Positions 42,238-50,728 of a stretch of 64,000 bases of DNA are shown one piece after another; the first letter of the stretch is position 1, and every line of letters starts with the position of its first letter. The stretch is from JBDWFY01 sp965275915. Lineage in GTDB: Bacteria; Pseudomonadota; Alphaproteobacteria; Rhizobiales; Stappiaceae. The translations under genes and the position numbers were made by a program. The notes below the pieces were generated by a model. The model ran no database searches. It was not told the origin of the DNA and worked only from the letters and a program-made list of their open reading frames with translations. The DNA is taken from NCBI GenBank assembly GCA_965275915.1, contig CBDHYI010000008.1, positions 930,001 through 994,000 of the forward strand, in the 5' to 3' direction.

Positions 42238-43404
42238 TCACGGAAACAAAACGCGTTTGAATAAGTCCATCTGATCCGGCCGGGTTTCAAAACCGATACC
42301 CGGGACGTCCGGCGGGGATGCATGTCCCTCCCGGATGAGACCGTCAGCTGCGAACCCGCCCAGGGGCAGGAAACTGCTCGGATTGCATTCGCAACCACCC
42401 AGTCTGAGGCCCGCGGCCACATGCAGGCTGAAAAGATGTCCGCCATGGGGGCTGAATGATGTGCGCGACCATCCCTGAGTTTCAAACAGCTCAATGATCC
42501 TGAGATACTCCGGCAGTCCGTAACAGTGAACCGGATCGAAGGTCATGACGTCATGGTCGGGCCGCAAGCCGGCATAGCGCAGAAGGTTGCGTGCATCGGA
42601 CCGCGAAAACAGCGCCTCGCCGGCGGAGAGGGGCGGTGTGTATTCTGTAGACAGCATTCTGTGCGTCTCAAAATCAAGCGGATCGCAGACGTCCTCAAAC
42701 CACATCAGATCATACGTTTCGAGCAAACCGGCTGCTTTGCGCGCCTGCGTTGCGCTGTATCTGTTCATGGCATCGACAGCAAGATTGCCGCCATCCCCCA
42801 GCACGTCAAGCGCCGTTTCGATGCGCATTATGTCGGATTTCAGCGGCATGGAGCCGATTTTTATTTTCGCTTTCGTGAATCCCCGAGCGAGAAAATCGCC
42901 AATCTCGGTGCGCAGCCGGACCGGATCGTCTGACGGACAGGGATAGCCGCCGCTGGCATAGACGGGCACCCCGGGCCGCGTTACCGGTTGCCCGGCTGTT
43001 GCGGCAAGATAGCGGAAAAGAGGCAACTCGGCACATTTGCCCGCAAGGTCCCATAAGGCCATATCGATGGCGCCAACGGCAACGCAGCGCTCGCCGTGCC
43101 CGCCTGACTTTTCACCTGCCATTATAATGGACCAGGCCTTGAAAGGGTCGATTCCGCTCTGATCGTCGCGGATAATTTCTCGCGGCGATGCATCCAGTAA
43201 CCTTGGAACGAAGCGCTCGCCGATCAGTCCGTCCTGGGCATATCGGCCGAAAGACCCGAATCCGTATCCGATCAAGGGGCCGTCCGGGCCATGCCGGTCG
43301 GTTACGACAGCCACAAGGCTGGTTGTCAGGGAACGCGGTGCGAGCGACGCATCAGCATACCGGGAGAGCGGTACGGAAGCGTGTTTGATTTCTACGATTT
43401 TCAC
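42238..43404 (-). CDS. tarD: Enolase-superfamily dehydratase, D-tartrate dehydratase-like
   Basis: 388 residues. The sequence closely follows the D-tartrate dehydratase of Bradyrhizobium: TTSLVAVVTD, GYGFGSFGRYAQDGLIGERF, GGHGERCVAVGAIDMALWD, the catalytic lysine in KAKIKIG, metal ligands in AVDAMNRY, WFEDVCDPLD and SAGEALFS, and the catalytic histidine in FSPHGGHLFSLHVAAGL. It would dehydrate D-tartrate to oxaloacetate. The GTG at 43404 with GGGAA upstream is preferred over further upstream starts. The symbol is by resemblance; no tartrate transporter is adjacent. Confidence 0.8.
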   Translation of the reverse strand: MKIVEIKHASVPLSRYADASLAPRSLTTSLVAVVTDRHGPDGPLIGYGFGSFGRYAQDGLIGERFVPRLLDASPREIIRDDQSGIDPFKAWSIIMAGEKSGGHGERCVAVGAIDMALWDLAGKCAELPLFRYLAATAGQPVTRPGVPVYASGGYPCPSDDPVRLRTEIGDFLARGFTKAKIKIGSMPLKSDIMRIETALDVLGDGGNLAVDAMNRYSATQARKAAGLLETYDLMWFEDVCDPLDFETHRMLSTEYTPPLSAGEALFSRSDARNLLRYAGLRPDHDVMTFDPVHCYGLPEYLRIIELFETQGWSRTSFSPHGGHLFSLHVAAGLRLGGCECNPSSFLPLGGFAADGLIREGHASPPDVPGIGFETRPDQMDLFKRVLFP

Positions 43405-43579
43405 TTCTGGTTCCCAAATAGTGCCGATGTTACGAAGGTATTGTCCGTTTCGCCAAAGGCACCGGATCGTGATACCGGACACACCCTTCGCATAAAAATT
43501 TGTTTATTGGTATTTGAGTACTCGGCAGTTCAGTGATGAGTGCCGATAAAAGAGGCCATAGTATCGAGGGGAATTGAGT

Positions 43580-43852
43580 ATGCGGCGTATCCCTTCCCGT
43601 ATTTGGAATTCAATTTATCATACCCACACGTATGCGCATCGTTGCCGACCTGCAGAAGATCTGAAGCGGTGTCACCGGGCCCAGCGTTTCGGTGTCTGCA
43701 TCATTTTTGCGCTGGCGGCGGCCGGCGCGGCAATCCTCCATTCCTGGGCTCCCCACGGCTCGATTTTGGGACAAAACGCATTCCAGTATCGCGCCAATGT
43801 TGACACCGCCTATGCCCATCTGGTGACCAGTTCGGGCAAGAGGCTGCGCTAG
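43580..43852 (+). CDS. Small hypothetical membrane protein
   Basis: 90 residues with one hydrophobic segment (FGVCIIFALAAAGAAILHSW) after a basic N-terminus, and a C-terminal QYRANVDTAYAHLVTSSGKRL. The ATG at 43580 has GAGGGGAA eight bases upstream. Divergent from the tartrate dehydratase. Not recognised; its 3' end is followed at once by a short copy of the dispersed repeat. Confidence 0.5.
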   Translation: MRRIPSRIWNSIYHTHTYAHRCRPAEDLKRCHRAQRFGVCIIFALAAAGAAILHSWAPHGSILGQNAFQYRANVDTAYAHLVTSSGKRLR

Positions 43853-43857
43853 GGTGT

Positions 43858-43911
43858 GGACGCACTAACTTCCTGCAATTCTGTTTTGAAAGAAGTGCCC
43901 GCTTGAAGCGG
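43858..43911 (+). repeat. Short copy of the dispersed hairpin repeat
   Basis: GGAC, then a variant of the terminal arm, CTGCAATTCTGTTTTGAAAG and AAGTGCCCGCTTGAAGCG. The first half matches the outer arm and stem of the copy at 60489; the second half matches the complement of that copy's 3' stem. The internal loop is missing, so this is a collapsed copy. Confidence 0.65.
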
Positions 43912-44090
43912 AGCGGCAATTCAGCTTTTTGGTGACGCGCGACACATTGAAAGCCGGGCGATTCGCTTATCTTGAAACTGTTGAAAGTGTCGGACTGCCG
44001 TCTTCAATCATGTCATGAGAGGGGCATTTGCCGGTGGTTTTACGCAGTTGGTAGTTGTTTTTGGATGAAAACGCTTAAGGAGAAGGAAGG

Positions 44091-44351
44091 ATGTTGAACA
44101 GAGCACGCTATATGCGCGCTGTACTGTGCCAGCCGCCGGGCGGCTCCGGAAGTGCAGCTCAGAAAGAGAAATGCCGTGCCCGCCGGGATGTGATCGGACT
44201 GGTGAAAAGCGTCGTCGTTGTCGCGCTCAGTTTGGCGTTACTCGCCGGGATCTCGCCAAAATCGCCTTTTGGTGCGGGTGTCACCACGCAGCAGATTGCA
44301 AGCAACGACGTAGCCGTTGCCGTCGGATCCGAGCCGGTCGTGTCGGAATAG
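44091..44351 (+). CDS. Small membrane-anchored hypothetical protein
   Basis: 86 residues. A strong AAGGAGAAGGAAGG precedes the ATG. The N-terminal 38 residues are basic and polar; one helix (VVVVALSLALLAGI) is followed by a short Ser/Val-rich tail (TTQQIASNDVAVAVGSEPVV). Small, cysteine-poor and unrecognised. Upstream of phzF but 178 bases away. Confidence 0.55.
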   Translation: MLNRARYMRAVLCQPPGGSGSAAQKEKCRARRDVIGLVKSVVVVALSLALLAGISPKSPFGAGVTTQQIASNDVAVAVGSEPVVSE

Positions 44352-44529
44352 CGAATTCCGACCAACTTGAAACCTGCCTGAACGCGGTCTCCAATTCTGC
44401 GTCGGGCAGCGGATGAATAGCATTAGTTTTTCTAATGACTTGGATAGAATAAATGCCTTTGCGCTCAGAATGCGCGCGCTTATGTCAGGATCACACAAAA
44501 GGTCAAAAGACATAAGCGCGGAGAGCACA

Positions 44530-45357
44530 ATGGATATTCTCAGGATCGCCGCTTTTTCCGATGGCGACAAAGGCGGCAACCCTGCCGGTGTTGCCTTGCT
44601 GGACGAGTTGCCCGACGCAGCCACAATGCAGTCGGTGGCAGCGGATGTCGGGTATTCTGAAACTGCCTTCGCCGCCCCCCAGGCAGATGGTTGGCGCGTG
44701 CGGTATTTTTCACCTGAATCCGAAGTTCCGTTCTGCGGCCATGCAACGATTGCTCTGGGCGCCGCGCTTGCGCTTGAAAAAGGCGAGGGGCGCTTCAACC
44801 TCATTCTCAACGATGCCGACATCATCGTCGAAGGAGCGCGCGATGGTGACCGGATCGCGGCTGCCCTGCAATCCCCGCCGACGAAAAGCAGGAAAGCCGA
44901 AGGAGGCATTGTCGATGAGGCACTGGCGCTGTTCGGGTATCGCCATGAGGATCTTGATGACCGTATTCCGCCTGCCATAGCTGAAGCCGGTGCGGCCCAT
45001 CTGGTGCTGGCGCTGAAGGATCGGCAAAGGCTGGCGGCCATGGACTATGATCTTGATGCCGGCCGGATTTTCATGCGGGCGCATAAGCTGGTGACGGTCA
45101 GCCTGATCTTTGTTGAAGGCTCCAGACAGTTTCTGGCGCGCAATCCGTTTGCATCAGGCGGTGTTCTTGAAGATCCCGCGACCGGTGCTGCTGCTGCTGC
45201 CCTGGCCGGCTATCTCAGGGATCTTGACTGGCCGTACGAAGGATCGATCGAAATCAGGCAGGGCGTCGATATGGGCGTTCCATCGATCCTGAGAGCCGAA
45301 ATACCGCCAGAAGCAGGCAGTTCCATCCGGGTCTCGGGCACGGCCCGAATGATGTGA
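44530..45357 (+). CDS. PhzF-family isomerase
   Basis: 275 residues of the PhzF/diaminopimelate-epimerase fold: AAFSDGDKGGNPAGVALL at the N-terminus, the catalytic glutamate region GYSETAFAAP, FCGHATIALG, and the C-terminal half-site RNPFASGGVLEDPATGAAAAALAGYL. The ATG at 44530 with GGAGAG upstream is chosen over an ATG at 44413. PhzF relatives isomerise small acids; substrate here unknown and there are no phenazine genes. Convergent with ohrR. Confidence 0.88.
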   Translation: MDILRIAAFSDGDKGGNPAGVALLDELPDAATMQSVAADVGYSETAFAAPQADGWRVRYFSPESEVPFCGHATIALGAALALEKGEGRFNLILNDADIIVEGARDGDRIAAALQSPPTKSRKAEGGIVDEALALFGYRHEDLDDRIPPAIAEAGAAHLVLALKDRQRLAAMDYDLDAGRIFMRAHKLVTVSLIFVEGSRQFLARNPFASGGVLEDPATGAAAAALAGYLRDLDWPYEGSIEIRQGVDMGVPSILRAEIPPEAGSSIRVSGTARMM

Positions 45358-45360
45358 TTT

Positions 45361-45828
45361 CTATGTCTGCGCTGCTGCGGATTGCGTCAGGTTATCCCTT
45401 AAGGCGCTAACCTGTTTTTTCAGTCTGAGAATCCCTTTTTCATCCAGTGCAGTCGCTTCAAAGATACATCGTGAGATCGGGCTTGCGGCCTTCCTGAGTG
45501 CTTTACCTTTTTTTGTAAGTGTAACGCGAACCTGCCGTTCGTCGTCCGGGTCCCGGCGGCGGCTGACATAGCCCAGTGTTTCCAGCCTTTTGAGCAGCGG
45601 TGTCAGTGTGTTCGATTCCAGGAACAGCCGGCTCCCCATCTGGCTGACCGTCAGATCGTCGTCCTGCCAGAGAACCGTCAGTGCAAGATATTGCGGGTAG
45701 GTGAGACTGAGCGTGTCGAGCAGCGGCTTATAGACGCGATTCATGGCGTGATTGGCTGAATAAAGGGCAAAACACAAAAGATCGTCCACACCAAGTAACT
45801 CGTTTGCTTTCCTGCCGGTTTTGGCCAT
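45361..45828 (-). CDS. ohrR: Organic peroxide-sensing regulator OhrR
   Basis: 155 residues of the MarR family. The peroxide-reactive cysteine is in the diagnostic N-terminal segment DDLLCFALYSANHAMNRVYKPLLDTL (Cys19 from this start), with SLTYPQYLALTVLW and the winged helix LTVSQMGSRLFLESNTLTPLLKRLE. Oxidation of the cysteine by organic hydroperoxides releases OhrR from DNA. An ATG at 45846 is possible, but GAGG lies eight bases before the one at 45828. Divergent from ohr, with two matching palindromic boxes between. Confidence 0.92.
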   Translation of the reverse strand: MAKTGRKANELLGVDDLLCFALYSANHAMNRVYKPLLDTLSLTYPQYLALTVLWQDDDLTVSQMGSRLFLESNTLTPLLKRLETLGYVSRRRDPDDERQVRVTLTKKGKALRKAASPISRCIFEATALDEKGILRLKKQVSALRDNLTQSAAAQT

Positions 45829-45880
45829 GGGAAGTGCCTCATTCATGTGACAGCAATCGCTTAGAACGTTTCCGCTTAGA

Positions 45881-45961
45881 TAAATCGCGCACGACTAAAT
45901 CGCAAGCCGGTTGACAAGTTTGGCGGTTATATCTAAATAAATCGTGCACGATGTAATCGCA
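45881..45961. promoter_or_regulatory. Two OhrR-type operator boxes and the ohr promoter
   Basis: Two 24-base boxes (45881-45904 and 45938-45961) share 20 positions: TAAATCG(C/T)GCACGA, three variable bases, AATCGCA. The second contains the perfect palindrome ATCGTGCACGAT. A TTGACA at 45911-45916 and TAAATA at 45934-45939 (17-base spacer) form a promoter toward ohr, its -10 overlapping the second box. The first box lies on the ohrR side. Strong positional support for OhrR control. Confidence 0.7.
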
Positions 45962-46030
45962 TACGTCATAATTACGACTTTCTTTTCCTGTCTTTAACCG
46001 TTTCGGTAAATATCGCGAAGGAGCCCGCCC

Positions 46031-46459
46031 ATGTCCGTTGATGTTCTTTACACCACCGCAGCCCGTGCGACCGGAGGCCGCGACGGCCGTTCGGAAACGC
46101 TGGACGGCACATTCGATGTCAAGCTGACGACGCCGAAGGAATTGGGCGGAGCCGGCGGCGATGGCAACAACCCCGAACAGCTTTTCGCTGCCGGTTATGC
46201 GGCTTGCTTTATCGGTGCGATGAAATTCGTCGCCTCGCAGAATACGGATCTTTCGGTTCCGGGTGACGCTTCGGTGGTTGCGACTGTCGGGATCGGCCCG
46301 CGCGCGGCTGGCGGTTTCGGCCTTGAAGTTGCGCTGAAGGTCGATCTTCCAGGTTTGGATAGAAACAAGGCTGAAACACTGATTGCCAAGGCGCACGAGG
46401 TTTGCCCCTATTCCAATGCGACACGCAACAATGTCGACGTGCAGCTCGAACTGGCCTGA
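46031..46459 (+). CDS. ohr: Organic hydroperoxide resistance protein Ohr
   Basis: 142 residues. Ohr reduces organic hydroperoxides through two cysteines, here C59 (AAGYAACFIGAM) and C125 (AHEVCPYSNATRNNVDV). The expected TGGRDGRSET loop with the catalytic arginine and the E50 in NNPEQLFAAGY are present. GAAGGAG lies in the leader. Divergently transcribed from ohrR under the double operator. Confidence 0.95.
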   Translation: MSVDVLYTTAARATGGRDGRSETLDGTFDVKLTTPKELGGAGGDGNNPEQLFAAGYAACFIGAMKFVASQNTDLSVPGDASVVATVGIGPRAAGGFGLEVALKVDLPGLDRNKAETLIAKAHEVCPYSNATRNNVDVQLELA

Positions 46460-46480
46460 TGCACTTCAATCAGCTCTATG

Positions 46481-46516
46481 AGAAAACGGACGCCGTGCTT
46501 CGCCTTGGCGTCCGTT
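46481..46516 (-). terminator. Rho-independent terminator of the chemoreceptor gene
   Basis: AACGGACGCC (46485-46494) pairs with GGCGTCCGTT (46507-46516). On the minus strand the stem is followed by TTCTCAT directly after the stem's own TT, giving TTTTCT. It sits 36 bases past the receptor stop at 46552 and faces the end of ohr. Confidence 0.75.
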
Positions 46517-46551
46517 GCCACAAGAAGACTTGTTACCGGGGCAAGTGACGG

Positions 46552-48669
46552 TCAGGCGGCCCGAATGTGCGAAACGAAGCTCTGGATGCGGCTCCTTAGT
46601 TCCTGAGCCTGACCATTCAGTGTTTCGGCGGCGGCTTTGACCTCTTCACTGGTCTGACCGGTTTCGTGCGTTGCCTGATTGACACCGCCGACGCCGTCGC
46701 TGACGCGTTTCGTACCTGTCGAAGCCTGCGTGGCGTTCTCGGCAATTTCGCGGGTTGCACTGCCCTGTTCTTCGGCTGCGGCGGCAATCAGCTGTGCGCT
46801 TGAACTGATCTCCTGAACCATACCTGTCATGCGTTCCACCGCCTGAATGGAACTTGAGGATGCGGTCTGTATTTCATCGATTTGCGTTTTGATCTCATCG
46901 GTTGCACGAGAGGTTTGTTCGGCGAGCTGCTTGACCTCCGATGCAACGACCGCAAAGCCACGGCCCGCATCACCGGCGCGCGCCGCTTCGATGGTGGCAT
47001 TGAGCGCCAGGAGGTTGGTTTGTTCGGCAATGTCCTGGATGAGGTCAGTCACAGCCGCCACTTTGGAAACGACCGCGCCGAGCTGGCGCACTGCACTGGC
47101 CGTGGCTTCAGCTTCCGAGGCTGTCGATCCGGACAGTTCGGAAGCTGTGGTAATCTGTTTTGAGACCTCTCCAATGCTCACGGACAGTTCTTCCGCTGCG
47201 GCCGCCACCGTCTGAACGTTGGCACTGGCCTCATCGGCCGCCGAGGAAACGGTCTCCATCTGATTGTTTGTGTCCGCAGCAATTGCAGACATGTTGCCGG
47301 CATGACTGCTCAGTCGTTCAGCCGCAGAGAAAACGTCCTCGACAATCCCGCCCACCGATTGCTCAAAATCCATTGCAAGCTTCCTCAGTTCCTCCTGTCG
47401 GCCTTCTTCATTTTTAACGGCCTGCCTGCGCGCTTCTTCTTCCATCTCGCGATTGCGGAGCAGGTTTTTGCGGAACACATCCACCGAGGCGGCCATGGTG
47501 CCTAATTCGTCCTTCCGGCCGGCATAAGGGATGTCAATATCGGTTTCCCCCGCAGCGAGGCGATCCATGGTTTTCGAGATGGCGTTCATCGGGGAGATGA
47601 TCCGGCCAAGAAGCACATAACCGATGAGAAAGGCGTTCAATGGGAGGGCAAACGCCACAATCCCGAGTGCCCACGGTATCAAAGTCTGGATTTCGTACAG
47701 ACTGTTTACCAGCGCGTTTTTGCTGACATTGGTATCCTCGGTGAGTGCCTGTGACAGCGTCAAAAAACCGGCATTGGCGGGACTGTCATCGATTTTGACG
47801 CTGCCATCGATTTCGCTGGCTGTCTTGCCTTCCTTTGCAAGTTGTGCGGCAAGCAGAGCGTTTTGGGCATAGGCATCCACCACTCCGTTTATTGCGGCAA
47901 GGGCATTTTTTTCATCAGGCGAAAGAGGGAAGCTCTGGTAGGCCGCCATGTGCCTGCGGGCGGCCTCAACGCTGCCGGCAATCTTGTCAAGCCTGGACAC
48001 ATCCCGTCGGAGGACAAAGTTTTTGAATTGATGGATCATGCCGCCATAGCCAAGGTTACGGCGGAGATCGATCAGCACTTGAGCCTTGGCCTGGTTATCC
48101 CGGTCAAGACGGTTTTCATCAAGATTCAGAAATAATGTATCGATCGCGGCAAGGGCGGGACCGTCGGCAATCTTGATCACGCTGTCGATGTCCTCGGGCG
48201 TTGCACCTGCCGAAGCCAGCTCAATGGCCTTGCCAAGTGCTGCTTCGTAGGCTGCGATTGTTTGGGAAATCGTCCGAAGGGCGGTCTTCTCCTCCGCCGT
48301 GAGAGCCGCATTGCCGTAAATCCTCAACGCCATGTCGGCGCCGCCAATGGCCGAGCGAATGTGCGAAATGCGGTTTTCGTCCCGGCGGATAACATAATTC
48401 TTGAACTGGTGGATCATGCCGCCATAGCCAAGTTCGGTGACGAGAAATTCCAGGCCGGCGGATCTTTTTGAGTTCTGATCGGCGAAATTATTCCAGCGCT
48501 GCTCAATTTGATTGGTGTTGTCCCGGATCAGATAAAGAGCCCCTAAAACGAGGACATTGACGAAGATGATCAGCGCCGTAACACCAATACCAAGCCGTTT
48601 CAGAGATATAGTCACGGAAGTAACCCCAAGAGCATTTATTTCAACTGCTGGCGAATATGAGAATTTCAT
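46552..48669 (-). CDS. Chemoreceptor with duplicated sensor domain
   Basis: 705 residues: membrane helix 1 (about 27-48), a periplasmic region of about 270 residues, helix 2 near LIPWALGIVAFALPLNAFLIGYVLL, HAMP (ISPMNAISKTMDRLAAGETDI), then a signalling domain with EQTNLLALNATIEAARAGDAG. The sensor is two copies of one module: GYGGMIHQFKN at residues 81-91 and again at 207-217, each followed by the same pattern ending KI-D-PA. This bimodular helical design resembles HBM-type sensors. The ATG at 48669 lacks a ribosome-binding site; a GTG at 48615 just before the first helix is a realistic alternative. Ends in a terminator. Confidence 0.9.
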   Translation of the reverse strand: MKFSYSPAVEINALGVTSVTISLKRLGIGVTALIIFVNVLVLGALYLIRDNTNQIEQRWNNFADQNSKRSAGLEFLVTELGYGGMIHQFKNYVIRRDENRISHIRSAIGGADMALRIYGNAALTAEEKTALRTISQTIAAYEAALGKAIELASAGATPEDIDSVIKIADGPALAAIDTLFLNLDENRLDRDNQAKAQVLIDLRRNLGYGGMIHQFKNFVLRRDVSRLDKIAGSVEAARRHMAAYQSFPLSPDEKNALAAINGVVDAYAQNALLAAQLAKEGKTASEIDGSVKIDDSPANAGFLTLSQALTEDTNVSKNALVNSLYEIQTLIPWALGIVAFALPLNAFLIGYVLLGRIISPMNAISKTMDRLAAGETDIDIPYAGRKDELGTMAASVDVFRKNLLRNREMEEEARRQAVKNEEGRQEELRKLAMDFEQSVGGIVEDVFSAAERLSSHAGNMSAIAADTNNQMETVSSAADEASANVQTVAAAAEELSVSIGEVSKQITTASELSGSTASEAEATASAVRQLGAVVSKVAAVTDLIQDIAEQTNLLALNATIEAARAGDAGRGFAVVASEVKQLAEQTSRATDEIKTQIDEIQTASSSSIQAVERMTGMVQEISSSAQLIAAAAEEQGSATREIAENATQASTGTKRVSDGVGGVNQATHETGQTSEEVKAAAETLNGQAQELRSRIQSFVSHIRAA

Positions 48670-48829
48670 AATTAAAAATTCATGAAGACACGTCTAAGTA
48701 GTATTACGCTTAATTCCAGGTTATGCGCAATTTTGACCGCGTGCGCATGAGCGGTGCGTGTTGCCGAAGCTTTGCGGGGGCTTTAATTGATGTCCGAACC
48801 AATAAAAGACACACCCGTAATCAAATGAT

Positions 48830-49309
48830 ATGGCTTCGGGCATGACCGATAAATCCATCTACGAAAACCTCACCCAACTGGGCGGCAGCACCAGATTACC
48901 GGACAATCCGGAAGAGGCAGAGCTGGAACGCGTCGCAAATCCGCAAGCCGACGTTTCCTATCTTGTGCGTTTCACCGCGCCGGAATTCACCTCGTTGTGC
49001 CCGATCACCGGTGCCCCGGATTTTGCGCATCTGATGATCGACTATGTACCGGGCGACTGGCTGGTGGAAAGCAAGTCGTTGAAGCTGTTCCTTGGGTCTT
49101 TCAGAAATCACGGTGCTTTCCACGAAGACTGTACACTCTTCATAGCGCGACGGCTGGTGGAGCTTCTTGATCCGAAATGGCTGCGAATCGGCGGATACTG
49201 GTATCCCCGGGGCGGTATCCCAATCGATGTGTTTTACCAGACCGGACCACCGCCGGAGGATGTCTGGATTCCTGAGCAGGGCGTTGCATCCTATCGGGGA
49301 CGCGGGTGA
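48830..49309 (+). CDS. queF: NADPH-dependent 7-cyano-7-deazaguanine reductase QueF
   Basis: 159 residues, the short unimodular QueF type. It reduces preQ0 to preQ1 in queuosine biosynthesis. The thioimide-forming cysteine C57 is in FTSLCPITGAPDFA with the conserved aspartate D64, and the substrate and NADPH segment ESKSLKLFLGSFRNHGAFHE is intact. Start ambiguous between ATGs at 48830 and 48842. The 3' end overlaps the end of guaD by 19 bases (convergent). I see no preQ1 riboswitch upstream. Confidence 0.93.
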   Translation: MASGMTDKSIYENLTQLGGSTRLPDNPEEAELERVANPQADVSYLVRFTAPEFTSLCPITGAPDFAHLMIDYVPGDWLVESKSLKLFLGSFRNHGAFHEDCTLFIARRLVELLDPKWLRIGGYWYPRGGIPIDVFYQTGPPPEDVWIPEQGVASYRGRG

Positions 49310-50676
49310 GCGGAGCTTTGCCGAATAAGTCCGTCGACCCATATGGCGGCAAAATTCGCGCGCATCGCCTGCATGATGATTTTCTGGGCGATATCATCCG
49401 GGCTGTCCAATGCGTGGTCGATAAAGATTGGTGCCGCACGGGATGCCGGATCGACGAGGATCGCATCGAAGTGACAACCCGCTTCAAACCGGCCTGTCGG
49501 TATATCCAACACATCGGCCCCTCCGGCCGTTGCCAGATAAAAGGCCTGACGAAAGTCGATGCGACTGTCCGGGGACCCGCGATTGTCGGGGGCAAGGCTC
49601 GGGTCTACGCCGTGTTCGAGCGCTCTTGCAGCAACAATTGCGGCCCGGCAATTGTCCAGGAGCGAAGCGGACGGGCCGCCTGAAATGTCCGTCCCAAGTC
49701 CGATACGTATGCCTTTTTCAAGCGCACGCCGCAGAGGGAAGACCGCATCGGAAAAGAAGAAATTCGAAAGCGGGCAGTGTGCGATGCCCGATCCGGCAGC
49801 TTGGATGATCTCCATATCCGCATCGCCGATATGGTTCGAATGGGCCAATACGGTTTTTCTGGTCAGCAGGCCGAAATCTGAAAGGGCCTGCGTATCCGAT
49901 TTGCCAAATCGGGCAAGCACATGCCCGTGTTGCCAGTCGCTTTCCGAACAATGCGTCTGCACATGACAGCCCGTCTGCTGCGCCAGGTTGCCAAGCCCCT
50001 CAAGAGCTTTGTCCGTGCAACTGGGAATAAATCGCGGGACGACAGCCGGCGATATCCGCTGATTGCCCTTGTCGGCCAAACCGTGCACATAGTCTATGAA
50101 TTCTTGTGTGCCGGAAATCGACTCCTGGGCGCTGGCATCCCGATAGAAATCGGGGCACTGCCCGGGATGATCCATGGCGACTTTGCCGATCACCGCCCGC
50201 TGTCCGAGCGCTTGGCAAATGTCGGCCAATATCCGGTTGGCATTGTTATGAATCGTGCCGAAATAGACTGCGGTGGTCGTTCCGTTCGATAGCAGGGATC
50301 TAACCAGATCGGCATAGATCCGTTCGGCGAACACATCGTCGCTGTAGCGTGCTTCCAGCGGAAACGTATATTCCTGGAGCCAGACTTCCAGCGGGACATC
50401 AAGTGCCTTGCCAAGTTGCGGCCATTGCGGTGCATGAATGTGCAGATCGACAAATCCGGGGATGAGATACTGGCTTCCCGGCAATTCGACCAGAGTGCCC
50501 ATATCTCGGGCACGTTTGACCGCATCCTCATACCCGGCCTCAGCCGGAGCAAGGACGTCGTCGATCGTTCCGGTCTCATCGACGGAGATACAGGCCTGCT
50601 CGACAACCGAAAGACCGTCGACCGTGGGCGCATGGATAACTGTTGAAAGAACGGATTTTCCGCAGATATTCATCAT
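49291..50676 (-). CDS. guaD: Guanine deaminase
   Basis: 461 residues of the amidohydrolase fold. Metal ligands: HxH in GFVDLHIHAPQWPQLG, histidines in VQTHCSESD and LAHSNHI, and the aspartate in GLGTDISGGPS. Residues PQWPQ and the HCSE segment are diagnostic for guanine deaminase, which converts guanine to xanthine. Tandem ATGs at 50676/50673 give the likely start; the frame further upstream runs through a hairpin. It is the last gene of the split-Rieske/ABC operon, so it probably handles the purine imported and demethylated by that operon. Confidence 0.9.
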   Translation of the reverse strand: MMNICGKSVLSTVIHAPTVDGLSVVEQACISVDETGTIDDVLAPAEAGYEDAVKRARDMGTLVELPGSQYLIPGFVDLHIHAPQWPQLGKALDVPLEVWLQEYTFPLEARYSDDVFAERIYADLVRSLLSNGTTTAVYFGTIHNNANRILADICQALGQRAVIGKVAMDHPGQCPDFYRDASAQESISGTQEFIDYVHGLADKGNQRISPAVVPRFIPSCTDKALEGLGNLAQQTGCHVQTHCSESDWQHGHVLARFGKSDTQALSDFGLLTRKTVLAHSNHIGDADMEIIQAAGSGIAHCPLSNFFFSDAVFPLRRALEKGIRIGLGTDISGGPSASLLDNCRAAIVAARALEHGVDPSLAPDNRGSPDSRIDFRQAFYLATAGGADVLDIPTGRFEAGCHFDAILVDPASRAAPIFIDHALDSPDDIAQKIIMQAMRANFAAIWVDGLIRQSSAHPRPR

Positions 50677-50687
50677 ATCGTTTCGGT

Positions 50688-50721
50688 CAGGATCGCCCAT
50701 TTCCTCAAATGGGCGATCCTG
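50688..50721 (-). other. Intercistronic stem-loop between bmp gene and guaD
   Basis: CAGGATCGCCCATTT (50688-50702) pairs perfectly over 15 bp with AAATGGGCGATCCTG (50707-50721) around a four-base loop. No T-run follows, so it is more likely an mRNA-stabilising or partial-termination element that lets the upstream binding protein be made in excess over GuaD. Confidence 0.65.
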
Positions 50722-50728
50722 CGGGATA

